64,000 nucleotides of DNA from Bradyrhizobium sp. (GCF_027307225.1 NZ_DAHUXJ010000142.1:1-64000), one strand, 5' to 3'; numbered from the stretch's first letter, positions 15,297 to 25,582 are shown. Notes: generated by a model not told the origin, from the letters alone. Numbers and translations are program-made.

Positions 15297-16337
15297 CTAC
15301 GGCGGCGCCCAAACCACCTGATCGACCGACGCGGCACCGCTTGCCAACATCACCAGCCTATCAAGGCCAAGCGCGACGCCGCTCGCCTGGGGCATGTGAG
15401 CCAGCGCGGCGAGGAAATCTTCGTCCAGCGGATAGCGCTCGCCGTATCGGCGCTGCTTTTCGTCCATCGCAAGCGTAAAGCGATGGCGTTGCTCGGCTGC
15501 ATCGGTCAATTCCCCAAATCCATTCGCGAGTTCGACGCCACAAGCATAAATCTCGAAGCGCTCGGCAACACGGGCGTCTGATGAGGCCACACGCGCCAGC
15601 GCCGCCTCCGGCGATGGATACTCGTACAGAACTGTTAGGCGTCCCTCCCCCAGATTTGGTTCAACGTGCTCTACCAAGATCTTGCTGAAGATATCAGACC
15701 AGGTGTCGTCGGTAGTAACACGGACCTTTGTTGCAACCGCTGCCGCAAGCCTGTCCCGGTGGCCTTCGCCCGCCTCAATGGTTGCGAGCAGGTCGATGCC
15801 CGCAAAGCGCTCGAAGGCCCGGGCTACTGTCAACATCTCGGGTTCGGCAAAGGGGTCAGCGATTTTCCCTCGAAAGGAAAACTGCCCGATACCCGTGGCC
15901 TTTGCGGCATGCGCAATCAGGACAATACCGTCGGCCATGACGGCATCGTAGGACTCGTTGGCGCGGTACCATTCGAGCATGGTGAATTCGGGCAGATGCA
16001 GCCGGCCACGCTCACGGTCACGGAACACCCGTGCTATTTCGAAGATCCTTGTCTCGCCGGCGGCGAGCAGCTTCTTGCAGGCAAATTCCGGCGAGGTCCG
16101 CAAATACCGCGCCACGCGGTTTCCGTCAGGAGCGGTCAGTTCAGTACCGGGCGCGTGCAAATGCGTCTCGTTACCCGGCGATACCTGCAGGATCGGGGTT
16201 TCCACCTCGACAAAGCCTTGCTCGTCGAACCAAGCCCGGATCGCCCGGGTGACGGCGTTTCGGGCCATCAAAAACGGCCTGCTATCGCTGTAGCGGCCGG
16301 CGGACCACCACGACAAAGTACTACTATCGGCGGTCAT
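15297..16337 (-). CDS. epmA: EF-P lysine aminoacylase (GenX/PoxA)
   Basis: A 346-aa truncated class II lysyl-tRNA synthetase without the anticodon-binding domain. Class II motifs are visible: FLMARNAVTRAIRAWFDEQGF..VETPILQ (motif 1 region), FRDRERGRLHLPEFTMLEWY (motif 2) and SGVALGLDRLVML (motif 3). EpmA attaches beta-lysine to a lysine of translation factor EF-P, which relieves ribosome stalling at polyproline. It starts an apparent two-gene unit with epmB. The EF-P gene itself is not in this window. A composite palindromic repeat lies just upstream. Confidence 0.93.
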   Translation of the reverse strand: MTADSSTLSWWSAGRYSDSRPFLMARNAVTRAIRAWFDEQGFVEVETPILQVSPGNETHLHAPGTELTAPDGNRVARYLRTSPEFACKKLLAAGETRIFEIARVFRDRERGRLHLPEFTMLEWYRANESYDAVMADGIVLIAHAAKATGIGQFSFRGKIADPFAEPEMLTVARAFERFAGIDLLATIEAGEGHRDRLAAAVATKVRVTTDDTWSDIFSKILVEHVEPNLGEGRLTVLYEYPSPEAALARVASSDARVAERFEIYACGVELANGFGELTDAAEQRHRFTLAMDEKQRRYGERYPLDEDFLAALAHMPQASGVALGLDRLVMLASGAASVDQVVWAPP

Positions 16338-16425
16338 CGGCTCGTGGCCTTACCTCACGTCCCGTTGGCGCCGACATTCGTAAACACGCTCGCCACGAAA
16401 TGGTGCGAATGTCAGAACCGGGACA

Positions 16426-16500
16426 CTAGTGCTCCGATTCCGAAGTTCGTATCATATTGCGGCTCCACGTTTGCTAACTTCGGAATCAAAGGAGCACTAG
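16426..16500. repeat. Palindromic element, type II (copy 2, inverted)
   Basis: A 75-bp palindrome bounded by CTAG: CTAGTGCTCCGATTCCGAAG on the left and its partner CTTCGGAATCAAAGGAGCACTAG-type arm on the right. It is the reverse complement of the element at 3351-3425, with loop similarity. It lies between the divergently transcribed epmA and universal stress protein genes, so it replaces much of their promoter region. Confidence 0.85.
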
Positions 16501-16514
16501 CCAATTATATGATT

Positions 16515-16593
16515 CTAGTGCGGTTTAGAATTTTGAAGTTCCTATGACGAGGCTACCGCGAAACTGATAGGAACTTCAAATTCACCGCACTAG
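16515..16593. repeat. Palindromic element, type I (copy 2, inverted)
   Basis: A 79-bp palindrome with CTAGTGCGG and CCGCACTAG ends and arms containing TTGAAGTTCCTAT and ATAGGAACTTCAA. It is separated from the type II unit by CCAATTATATGATT. The reverse complement of that linker matches the linker of copy 1 at 13 of 14 positions. Spacing, order and sequence thus show that both composite copies are one inherited unit. Confidence 0.85.
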
Positions 16594-16620
16594 TGTGCTT
16601 GTTGCAGCTTCGGGACATGC

Positions 16621-17115
16621 ATGGCCACCCAGCGACGTAGCTACGAGACAGGTCACAAGCCGAAATGCCTGGTTATCGTTGACGAAACCGCGGAGGGCGA
16701 TCGCGCGGTTCACTATGCGAGCCGCTGGGCCGTGAGGGCCGGTGGCAGCGTGGTGATGCTTCGCATCGTCGAGATCGAAAACCAGAATCAACAGTGGCTG
16801 GGTGTCGCCGATATCATGCGGGCCGAGGCGATCGAAGAGGCGAATACGGCGCTCGATCGCGCGAGTGGCCGCGCCAACGGCATTGCCGCAATCACGCCCG
16901 AGCGGGTGATCCGCGAAGGCGATCCCACCGAACAGATGATCGACGTGATCGACAAGGATGTCGATATCATGATGCTGGTGCTGGCCGCCAACCCCGGCCC
17001 CGAGGGCCCGGGGCCGATCATCACCGCGATGGCGAATGCCGTCGGCACGTTCCCGGTGCCGGTCATCATCGTTCCCGGCGACCTCACGGACGCGCAAATT
17101 GACGCGCTTTCTTAG
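16621..17115 (+). CDS. Universal stress protein family
   Basis: A 164-aa UspA-fold protein: KCLVIVDETAEGDRAVHYASRWAVRAGGSVVMLRIVE at the N-terminus, then DPTEQMIDVIDKDVDIMMLVLAAN and the C-terminal GPIITAMANAVGTFPVPVIIVPG. The classical ATP-binding G-x2-G-x9-G(S/T) pattern is degenerate (NPGPEGPGPIITAM), so nucleotide binding is uncertain. The ATG at 16621 is only 28 nt from a palindromic repeat, so any promoter must lie in or at the edge of the repeat. Function is probably stress-related, inferred from the family. Confidence 0.85.
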   Translation: MATQRRSYETGHKPKCLVIVDETAEGDRAVHYASRWAVRAGGSVVMLRIVEIENQNQQWLGVADIMRAEAIEEANTALDRASGRANGIAAITPERVIREGDPTEQMIDVIDKDVDIMMLVLAANPGPEGPGPIITAMANAVGTFPVPVIIVPGDLTDAQIDALS

Positions 17116-17217
17116 AGGTTTAGAGCGATTTTTCGGCCCTTGACCGTGCTTTCCAGATCGCCATCTGATAGACACACCTCACACGCCGGCCTTTAACCGG
17201 CGATGCCGGAGAGTTTC

Positions 17218-17787
17218 ATGTTTATCCAGACCGAAGCTACCCCCAATCCCGCCACCCTGAAGTTCATTCCCGGCCGCGTCGTGCTCGACAGCGGCACCAT
17301 GGAATTTTCGAACCGCGAAGCCGCCGGCCGCTCGCCGCTTGCCGAACGGCTGTTTAGCGTGCCCGGCGTGACGAGCGTTTTTTACGGCGCCGACTTCGTC
17401 ACCGTCACCAAGGACGACAGCGACTGGCAGCATCTGAAGCCCGCAATTCTGGGGGCGATCATGGAGCACTATATGTCCGGCGCGCCGCTGCTGGCCGACG
17501 GCAGCGCGAGCGGCGATGAAACGGCCGACGCGGCGGACGAGTTTTTCGATGAGGCCGACGCCGAAACCGTCGACATGATCAAGGACCTGATCGAAACGCG
17601 GGTGCGGCCGGCGGTCGCCAATGATGGCGGCGACATCACCTTCCGCGGCTTCAAGGACGGCGTCGTCTATCTCAACATGAAGGGCTCCTGCGCGGGCTGT
17701 CCGTCGTCCACCGCGACCTTGCAACACGGCATTCAGAACCTGTTGCGGCATTTCGTGCCCGAGGTGAGCGAAGTGCGGCCGATGTGA
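17218..17787 (+). CDS. nfuA: Fe-S cluster scaffold/carrier, NfuA type
   Basis: A 189-aa protein with an N-terminal Nfu_N domain (MFIQTEATPNPATLKFIPG, about 1-88) and a C-terminal NifU-like domain (about 115-189) with the cluster-binding Cys158 and Cys161 (GSCAGCPSS). It carries 4Fe-4S clusters to target enzymes, such as MiaB encoded a few genes away. The ATG at 17218 gives the canonical family N-terminus; an upstream ATG five codons earlier is less likely. It is followed by a hairpin-forming tandem repeat. Confidence 0.93.
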   Translation: MFIQTEATPNPATLKFIPGRVVLDSGTMEFSNREAAGRSPLAERLFSVPGVTSVFYGADFVTVTKDDSDWQHLKPAILGAIMEHYMSGAPLLADGSASGDETADAADEFFDEADAETVDMIKDLIETRVRPAVANDGGDITFRGFKDGVVYLNMKGSCAGCPSSTATLQHGIQNLLRHFVPEVSEVRPM

Positions 17788-17792
17788 TGGAG

Positions 17793-17870
17793 GCGCGAAT
17801 AGCGAATAGCGAATGGCGAATAGCTGGTGATCGCGCCCCTCTATTCGCTATTCGCCACTCACTATTCGCC
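17793..17870. repeat. Tandem GCGAATAG repeat with inverted partner
   Basis: The left arm (about 17795-17823) contains four near-exact copies of GCGAATAG. The right arm (17841-17869) contains CTATTCGCTATTCGCC and a further ACTATTCGCC, the complement. The arms can pair into a long hairpin with a 17-nt loop. It fills the nfuA-tsaB gap and ends ten bases before the tsaB ATG, covering the expected ribosome-binding site region. Confidence 0.75.
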
Positions 17871-17878
17871 TTTCATCC

Positions 17879-18577
17879 ATGCTGATCCTCGCCATCGATA
17901 CGGCGCTTGATGCCTGTGCCGCCGCGGTGCTCGACACCGAGACCGGCATATTGATCGCGCAGGAATCGCAGGCCATGAAGCGCGGCCACGCCGAAGCGCT
18001 GATGCCGCTGATCGGTCGCGTCATTGCCGCATCGGGAGTGGCTTTCGCCAGCCTCAGCCGGATCGCGGTCACGACCGGTCCCGGAAGTTTTACCGGGCTT
18101 CGGGTGGGCCTGTCGGCCGCGCGCGGCATTGCGCTTGCCGCCAATATTCCCGTGGTGGGCGTCACGACGCTTGCAGCCTATGCGGCGCCGATCGTCAGCC
18201 AGAATGCCGAGCACCCCGTGGTCTCTGCGATCGATGCCCGGCACGATCATGTCTATCTGCAGGTCGTCAGCGGCAACGGAAGCGCGCTGGTGCGGCCGCG
18301 CGTTACTCCGATGGCGGAAGCGCTCAGCGCCTGGCGGTTCGGCGCGCCGTATCTGGTGGGGAATGCCGCCGGCATCATCGCCGAGCGCTGCCCCGAGCAT
18401 GCGGCTGCGCCGTTCAAGGTCGACGCGCAGCCAGCCCCCGATGTTTCCTGGGTCGGCTGGCTTGGGGCGGCGGTCAGCCCCAATACGGCCCCGCCCCGTC
18501 CCTTCTATCTGCGCGCGCCCGATGCCAAGCCGGCCAAGGAACAACTCGCTGGCGGCGTGCCACCGGCCTCACCATGA
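17879..18577 (+). CDS. tsaB: tRNA threonylcarbamoyladenosine biosynthesis protein TsaB
   Basis: A 232-aa ASKHA-fold protein: MLILAIDTALDACAAAVLD at the N-terminus, GHAEALMPLI, and ITTGPGSFTGLRVGLSAARG-like sequence (VTTGPGSFTGLRVG). TsaB partners TsaD and TsaE to make N6-threonylcarbamoyladenosine at position 37 of ANN-decoding tRNAs. It overlaps rimI by 4 bases (ATGA). TsaE is encoded at the right end of this window as a fusion; TsaD is not seen. The start is fixed by the family N-terminus. Confidence 0.95.
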   Translation: MLILAIDTALDACAAAVLDTETGILIAQESQAMKRGHAEALMPLIGRVIAASGVAFASLSRIAVTTGPGSFTGLRVGLSAARGIALAANIPVVGVTTLAAYAAPIVSQNAEHPVVSAIDARHDHVYLQVVSGNGSALVRPRVTPMAEALSAWRFGAPYLVGNAAGIIAERCPEHAAAPFKVDAQPAPDVSWVGWLGAAVSPNTAPPRPFYLRAPDAKPAKEQLAGGVPPASP

Positions 18578-19059
18578 TGTCATGGCTCTCCGGGCTGTGG
18601 AGCAAGGACCAGGCCGTGGTCGAACCCGCAAGCCAGCGCGACGCAGCGGCGCTGGCCCGGATTCACAGCGCCTCGTTCCATCGGGGCTGGGGCGAAGACG
18701 AATTCGAGCGCATGCTGAGCGAGCGAAACACGCTGGTTCACCGGCTCCGAACGGGACAAAAAATCGTCGGCTTTTCGGTGTCACGTTTGGGGGCCGACGA
18801 GGCCGAAATTCTCTCGATCGCCGTGGCTGAGACGCACCGCGGCCGGGGACTTTCCAGTGGCCTGTTGTTGGCCCATCTGGGCCACCTCGCCGGACGGGGC
18901 GTCCGGACTGTGTTTCTGGAGGTGGAAGAGAATAACCAGCCCGCCCGCCGGCTCTACCAACGGGCCGGATTTAGCGTCGTCGGACGCCGCGAACGCTATT
19001 ACCAGCAGAGCGGGGGCGATGCTCTGAATGCGCTGGTGATGCAGCGCGACTTGTCGTGA
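18574..19059 (+). CDS. rimI: Ribosomal-protein-alanine N-acetyltransferase (GNAT)
   Basis: A 161-aa GNAT-family acetyltransferase. The acetyl-CoA loop is RGRGLSSGLLLAHL (Q/RxxGxG/A pattern) and the C-terminal motif is NQPARRLYQRAGF. RimI acetylates the N-terminal alanine of ribosomal protein S18 in E. coli; position after tsaB with a 4-base overlap is the classic arrangement. The N-terminal 20 residues (MSWLSGLWSKDQ) are an extension. Target in this organism is inferred. Confidence 0.88.
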   Translation: MMSWLSGLWSKDQAVVEPASQRDAAALARIHSASFHRGWGEDEFERMLSERNTLVHRLRTGQKIVGFSVSRLGADEAEILSIAVAETHRGRGLSSGLLLAHLGHLAGRGVRTVFLEVEENNQPARRLYQRAGFSVVGRRERYYQQSGGDALNALVMQRDLS

Positions 19060-19128
19060 CATTTGCGCGATGGCAGAACGTGTTATGATCCGTGGTAGCA
19101 GTCCGACACATCCTGGTGACCGCCCGAA

Positions 19129-19578
19129 ATGACCGCGCTTAAACCCAACCCCGCGCCCAAAGCGACCGGCATCGAGGCACGCTGCGCGGCGACCGGCATG
19201 CGCATGACCGAACAGCGCCGCGTCATCGCGCGCGTACTGGCGGAGGCGGAAGACCATCCCGACGTCGAGGAACTCTACCGCCGCTGCGTCGCCGTTGACG
19301 ACAAGATCTCGATCTCGACGGTCTATCGCACGGTCAAGCTGTTCGAGGATGCCGGCATCATCGAACGGCATGATTTTCGTGAGGGCCGCGCCCGCTACGA
19401 ACAGATGCGCGACAGCCATCACGACCATCTGATCAACCTGCGCGACGGCAAGGTGATCGAATTCACCTCCGAGGAGATCGAGAAGTTGCAGGCCGAAATC
19501 GCCCGCAAACTCGGTTATCGTCTGGTCGATCACCGGCTGGAACTCTATTGCGTCCCGCTGGACGACGACAAATCCTGA
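19129..19578 (+). CDS. fur: Fur family metalloregulator (Fur/Mur)
   Basis: A 149-aa Fur protein. The winged helix is in residues about 15-85 (GMRMTEQRRVIARVLAEAEDHPDVEELYRR, SISTVYRTVKLFEDAGII). Metal ligands are in HDFREGRARYE, DSHHDHLINL and the C-terminal HRLELYCVP. In Bradyrhizobium and other rhizobia this gene, located between rimI and miaB, often responds to manganese (Mur-like) as well as iron; I cannot decide from sequence. There is no CxxC zinc site of the E. coli type. A separate Fur-family member, Irr, is at 47487. Confidence 0.93.
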   Translation: MTALKPNPAPKATGIEARCAATGMRMTEQRRVIARVLAEAEDHPDVEELYRRCVAVDDKISISTVYRTVKLFEDAGIIERHDFREGRARYEQMRDSHHDHLINLRDGKVIEFTSEEIEKLQAEIARKLGYRLVDHRLELYCVPLDDDKS

Positions 19579-19622
19579 AACGGGCAGCAGCGACGCCGTT
19601 CCAATTCAACATTTCGAGTTAC

Positions 19623-21021
<1,399 letters not shown>

Positions 21022-21044
<23 letters not shown>

Positions 21045-22104
21045 ACCCTTGCCAAAAAGCGCATCGGATTCGCCTTCGCTCGCTCCCTCCCGCAAGCCCG
21101 ACCGCGACATGCAAGTTACGCCCGAGACCCAATTCGTCATCGATTTCGACGACAACCGCGCCGCGTCCGCGCTGGTTGGTCCATACGGACAAAATCTCGC
21201 ATTGATCGAGCGGCGGCTCGGGGTCGTCGTCGATTCCCGCGGCAATCACATCACGGTTGCCGGCTCGCGCGACGGCTGCGACGCAGCGCGGCGCGTGCTG
21301 GAGACGCTATATACGCAGGCGAGCCAGGGACATGACATCGCGCAAGGCGACGTCGAAGGGGCGATCCGCGCGGTGATCGCGCAAGGCTCTCTGTTCGAGT
21401 TCGATCCCAAGACGGCCAAGTCTTCGTTCGAAACCATCAATCTGCGCAAGCGTCCGGTGCGGGCGCGCACGGCGGCCCAGGATTCCTACATTCGCGCCCT
21501 GAAGCGCCACGAAATGGTATTCGGCGTTGGCCCGGCCGGCACCGGCAAGACCTGGCTTGCGGTTGCGCACGCCGCGCAATTGTTCGAGCGCAAGGAAGTC
21601 GACCGCATCATCCTGTCGCGCCCGGCGGTCGAAGCCGGCGAGCGGCTCGGCTTCCTGCCCGGCGATTTGCGCGAAAAGGTCGATCCCTATTTGCGCCCCA
21701 TTTACGATGCGCTCTACGACCTGATGGATTCGCGCATCGTCGAGCGTGCGCTGCAGACCGGCGAAATCGAGATCGCGCCGCTGGCGTTCATGCGCGGCCG
21801 TACGCTCACCAATGCCGTCATCATTCTGGACGAAGCTCAGAACACGACATCGATGCAGATGAAGATGTTCCTGACGCGCCTCGGCGAGAACAGCCGCATG
21901 ATCATCACCGGCGATCCTTCCCAGGTCGACCTGCCGAACGGTCAGGCTTCCGGCCTTGCGGAGGCGGTCAAACTGCTCGATGGCGTGACGGGCATCGCCC
22001 AGGTCCATTTCACCGCCGAAGACGTGATCCGCCATGAACTGGTGGCGCGGATCGTGGCGGCTTATGAAGGGTTGCCGCAACGGCCGGCGCCCAACAAGAA
22101 GTGA
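21022..22104 (+). CDS. phoH: PhoH-like ATPase (YbeZ type)
   Basis: A 360-aa protein. Walker A is GVGPAGTGKTWLAVA (around residue 170) and Walker B is AVIILDEAQNTT, followed by ITGDPSQVDLP, the PhoH signature. The N-terminal part resembles a KH-like domain (LALIERRLGVVVDSRGNHITVAG). It is probably an RNA helicase-like ATPase acting with YbeY in rRNA processing; the adjacent ybeY supports this. The ATG at 21022 lies within the end of miaB. Confidence 0.93.
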
Positions 22105-22148
22105 CGCCGCGAACTGCGCGCTGGCGCCGTAGACAGAACTCCGAACCG

Positions 22149-22649
22149 ATGGCACCGTCTGCCCTTCCGATTACCGAAATTCTCATCACAGCCGATTGCT
22201 GGCAGGCCGAGCCTGAAGCGGGGGCGGTGATCGATCGCGCCATCGCGGCTGCGGCCGAGTTCATCACCGCCGATGTCGGCGACAGCGAACTTGCGATCAT
22301 GCTGACCGACGACACCGGCATCCAGACGCTGAACCGCAACTGGCGCGGCATCGACAAGCCGACAAATGTGCTGTCGTTTCCGGCGTTGCAGCCGCGCGGC
22401 CCGCGACAGGAGGATGACGCACCGCGCATGCTCGGCGACATCGCGATTGCCTATGAAACGACGCGCCGGGAATCCGATGAAGAACAGAAGCCGTTCCATC
22501 ATCATCTCAGCCATCTGGCCGTGCACGGCTTCCTGCATCTGATCGGCCACGATCACGAAAAGGATCAGGAGGCCGAGACCATGGAGTCGCTCGAGCGCGA
22601 GATCCTGTCGCAGCTCGGCATTCCCGACCCCTATGCGGAGCGGAATTAA
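22149..22649 (+). CDS. ybeY: Endoribonuclease YbeY
   Basis: A 166-aa metal-dependent RNase needed for 16S rRNA 3' maturation and ribosome quality control. The zinc motif HLAVHGFLHLIGHDH (three histidines in HxxxHxxxxxH spacing) is complete, as is the conserved NRNWRGIDKPTNVLSFP. An alternative GTG start at 22101 would overlap the phoH stop codon and add a basic 16-residue leader; neither has a clear ribosome-binding site, so the start is uncertain. The CBS protein gene starts one base after its stop. Confidence 0.93.
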   Translation: MAPSALPITEILITADCWQAEPEAGAVIDRAIAAAAEFITADVGDSELAIMLTDDTGIQTLNRNWRGIDKPTNVLSFPALQPRGPRQEDDAPRMLGDIAIAYETTRRESDEEQKPFHHHLSHLAVHGFLHLIGHDHEKDQEAETMESLEREILSQLGIPDPYAERN

Positions 22650-22650
22650 A

Positions 22651-23763
22651 ATGCCGGACTCCGACCCGATCCAAGATAATCCGCGCAACACGCGCAACCT
22701 GCCCGCGGTCGTGCAGGAGGGCGAGCTCATGCGCCCGGCTGCGGACAATTGGCTGGTGCGCGCCATCCGAACGCTGTTCGGCTGGAAGCAGGGATCGGTC
22801 CGCGACGACCTGCAGGTCGTACTCGACACCTCGACGCCCGACGAGGTCGGTTTTTCGGCGGTCGAGCGCACCATGCTGCGCAACATCCTTTCGCTGCACG
22901 AGCGGCGGATCGCGGATGTGATGATCCACCGCGCCGACATCGTCGCGGTCAAACGCGACATTCCGCTCGGCGATTTGATGAGCTTGTTCGAGAGCGCCGC
23001 CCATTCGCGGCTTGTGGTGTACAACGAGACCCTCGACGATCCCGAAGGCATCGTCCACATCCGCGACCTGTTGGCGTTCATGACGGCGCGGGCGGCGAAA
23101 CCAGCGACCAAAGCCAGGACCAAATCCAGGAAGCCGCCTCCCGCAGGTCTTGATCTGCGCGCGGTCGACCTGGCACTGCCGCTTTTCGAGGCCAACATCA
23201 TCCGCAAGCTCCTGTTCGTGCCGCCTTCGATGCGGGCGATCGATCTGTTGGCGCAAATGCAGGCCTCACGCATCCACCTTGCGCTGGTCGTGGACGAATA
23301 TGGAGGCACCGATGGTCTCGTTTCGATCGAGGACATCGTCGAACAGATTGTCGGCGAAATCGACGACGAGCATGACAGCGACGATCCGCCCGCGATCGTG
23401 CGGCAGGCGGATAATTCCTTCATCGCGGACGCGCGCGCGAGCCTCGACGATGTCCGTTCCGTCATCGGCGAAGACTTCGTGACCGGAGAAGCCGGCGAGG
23501 AAGTCGCGACGCTGGGCGGCTTTCTGGTCAGCCATGTCGGCCGCCTGCCGGTGCGCGGCGAAGTCATTTCCGGGCCCGGCAATTTCGAAATCGAGGTGCT
23601 CGACGCCGATCCGCGGCGCGTCAAGCGATTGCGCATCGCCACGCGCAAGGAGCGCATGCCGCTGCGCACCCAGCGTGAAAGCCGCCGCCGCGAGGCGGCG
23701 TCCGACACCACGCAACCGGGCGACCAGAGCAACCCGCCCGGTGACGGAGCCGCCTCGTCGTGA
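22651..23763 (+). CDS. CorC/HlyC-type CBS-domain protein
   Basis: A 370-aa cytosolic protein with two CBS domains (residues about 85-225: SLHERRIADVMIHRADIVAV, HSRLVVYNETLDDPEGIVHIRDLL, then HLALVVDEYGGTDGLVSIEDIVEQIVGEI) and a C-terminal CorC_HlyC domain (about 250-335). It lacks the DUF21 membrane domain of CNNM transporters, as E. coli CorC/YbeX does. The role is Mg/Co efflux-linked or ribosome-related; the ybeZ-ybeY-ybeX-lnt order supports YbeX. The ATG at 22651 begins with MPDSDPIQ. An Arg-rich tail ends the protein. Confidence 0.9.
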   Translation: MPDSDPIQDNPRNTRNLPAVVQEGELMRPAADNWLVRAIRTLFGWKQGSVRDDLQVVLDTSTPDEVGFSAVERTMLRNILSLHERRIADVMIHRADIVAVKRDIPLGDLMSLFESAAHSRLVVYNETLDDPEGIVHIRDLLAFMTARAAKPATKARTKSRKPPPAGLDLRAVDLALPLFEANIIRKLLFVPPSMRAIDLLAQMQASRIHLALVVDEYGGTDGLVSIEDIVEQIVGEIDDEHDSDDPPAIVRQADNSFIADARASLDDVRSVIGEDFVTGEAGEEVATLGGFLVSHVGRLPVRGEVISGPGNFEIEVLDADPRRVKRLRIATRKERMPLRTQRESRRREAASDTTQPGDQSNPPGDGAASS

Positions 23764-25364
23764 CGATCTCTCAAAAACTTCGCTCAGGCGGTCTTGCGAT
23801 TATTCTGACCTGGGGATGGAAACGGGCGGCGATCGCGCTGCTCGCAGGCGCACTTTCCTCGCTCGCGATGGCGCCGTTCAATGCGTGGCCGGTCCTGTTT
23901 CTGACCTTTCCCGTCATGGTCTGGCAGATCGACGGCGCGGGCGCCGGGCGATGGCGCGGCGTGCCGGCCGCGGCGCTGACCGGCTGGTGGTTCGGGCTGG
24001 GTTACTTCGTGCCCGGGCTTTACTGGATCGGCGAAGCATTCCTGGTCGATGCGAAGACCTTCGCGTGGTTGATGCCATTCGCTGTTCTGGGACTGCCGGC
24101 CTATCTCGCGCTGTTCATGGCACTCGGTTTTGCGCTCGCGCGGCTGTTCTGGACACGCGATGCCTCGCGCGTGATCGCGCTCGCCGCGGGCCTGACGATG
24201 AGCGAATGGTTGCGCGGCCATGCGCTCACGGGCTTTCCCTGGAATACGCTTGGCTACGCGCTGACCGAACCGCTGGTGCTCGCGCAGACGGCGTCGCTGA
24301 TCGGATTGTGGGGCCTGACATTCCTGGCGGTCGCGGTTTTCGCAAGCCCGGCGGTCCTGATCGACGGCAGCTCGCGCGAACGAAAACCTTGGATCGCGCC
24401 GGCATTTGCCCTCGTCGCGCTGCTCGCCATGACGATCTTTGGCGGGATCCGCTTGAACCAGCATCCGACCGTGATGCTATCGGGTCCAAAGCTGCGGATC
24501 ATGCAGCCGAACCTGCAGCAGGATGCGAGGTTCAATTACTCCGCCAAGGCCGAGGTGATGAAGAAATATCTCGCGCTGTCCGACCGCGCCTCCGGACCGC
24601 AATCGACCGGCATGCGCGACGTGAACATCCTGATCTGGCCGGAATCGGCGTTTCCGTTCTTCCTCACTCGCGAACCTGACGCGATGGCGCAGATCGCCGA
24701 TCTGTTGCCCAAGGGCACGGTGTTGGTCACAGGCTCGGTGCGCGCACCCGACGTGCCGCCGGGCACGCGGATCAGGCGCGCCTACAACTCGGTCTACGTC
24801 ATCGACCACGACGGCAGCGTGTTGTCGGTCTACGACAAGTTGCATCTGGTGCCATTCGGCGAATTTCTGCCCTTCCAGGACTGGATGGAAAAGATCGGTT
24901 TCGAACAACTGACCAAGGTTCAGGGCGGATTCATTCCTGGCACGCACCGGCGCAGCATGAACATTCCCAATGCGCCCCGCATGCTACCTCTGATATGCTA
25001 TGAAGCTATCTTTCCCGGCGATGTTGTCGAACGACACGACCGGCCGGGCTGGATCGTCAACGTCACCAATGACGGATGGTTTGGAATTTCCACCGGCCCC
25101 TATCAGCATCTGCAACAGGCACGCATGCGCGCCGTCGAACAGGGGCTGCCGCTGGTTCGTGCAGCAAATACAGGCATCTCCGCAGTGATCGATCCGATGG
25201 GGCGCATCGTCGCGCGGCTCGGACTTGGGCTTGAAGGCGTGCTGGACTCAGGCCTGCCGGCCGCGATCCCGCCGACGATTTATGCGCGCGCGGGTGATAT
25301 TCCGATCCTGATCATCCTTGCCGCAGCATGGCTCTTCGTGATCCGGCGTCGCACCGCAAAATAG
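23760..25364 (+). CDS. lnt: Apolipoprotein N-acyltransferase
   Basis: A 534-aa inner-membrane enzyme that adds the third acyl chain to lipoproteins. The first ~210 residues form transmembrane helices and the rest a periplasmic nitrilase-fold domain. The catalytic triad is visible: Glu295 (IWPESAFPF), Lys360 (YDKLHLVPFGEFLP) and Cys413 (LICYEAIFP). The start is a GTG at 23760, overlapping the stop of the CBS gene (GTGA). The lipoprotein at 8759 would be a client. It ends the tsaB-to-lnt gene train. Confidence 0.95.
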   Translation: MTISQKLRSGGLAIILTWGWKRAAIALLAGALSSLAMAPFNAWPVLFLTFPVMVWQIDGAGAGRWRGVPAAALTGWWFGLGYFVPGLYWIGEAFLVDAKTFAWLMPFAVLGLPAYLALFMALGFALARLFWTRDASRVIALAAGLTMSEWLRGHALTGFPWNTLGYALTEPLVLAQTASLIGLWGLTFLAVAVFASPAVLIDGSSRERKPWIAPAFALVALLAMTIFGGIRLNQHPTVMLSGPKLRIMQPNLQQDARFNYSAKAEVMKKYLALSDRASGPQSTGMRDVNILIWPESAFPFFLTREPDAMAQIADLLPKGTVLVTGSVRAPDVPPGTRIRRAYNSVYVIDHDGSVLSVYDKLHLVPFGEFLPFQDWMEKIGFEQLTKVQGGFIPGTHRRSMNIPNAPRMLPLICYEAIFPGDVVERHDRPGWIVNVTNDGWFGISTGPYQHLQQARMRAVEQGLPLVRAANTGISAVIDPMGRIVARLGLGLEGVLDSGLPAAIPPTIYARAGDIPILIILAAAWLFVIRRRTAK

Positions 25365-25453
25365 TTCAAAAATAATTCAGAGAGCGTCATTTCAGCCACA
25401 GCTTCGCGCTGAGCCGCATTTGACGGCTTCCGCGCCTGGGGCATAATCGGTGG

Positions 25454-25582
25454 TTGGTGCCCCAATTCCAAAGTTCGTCGGATTTTGCGGAGCCACGTTT
25501 TGAACTTCGGAAGGACACTGGCAGACGTACTATCGAGTGTGGCTTTGATTCGGAAGTCCGCATGACTGACTCGCGACACTAG
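25454..25582. repeat. Decayed palindromic elements related to types I/II
   Basis: The first part (25454-25520) reads TTGGTGCCCCAATTCCAAAG...GCGGAGCCACG...GAACTTCGGAA, recognisably a type II unit with its CTAG ends mutated. The second part (about 25536-25582) has GTGTGGCTTTGATTCGGAAG...ACACTAG, a partial unit. The shared core is the TTCCGAAGTTCG palindrome and the GCGGAGCCACG centre also seen in copy 2. Located upstream of the PraR-like regulator. Confidence 0.6.

Noticed and set aside
22062..23774. A 570-codon minus-strand frame across ybeY and the CBS gene
   Set aside because: Ser/Arg-rich translation with no motif, opposite two well-supported genes in a conserved operon.
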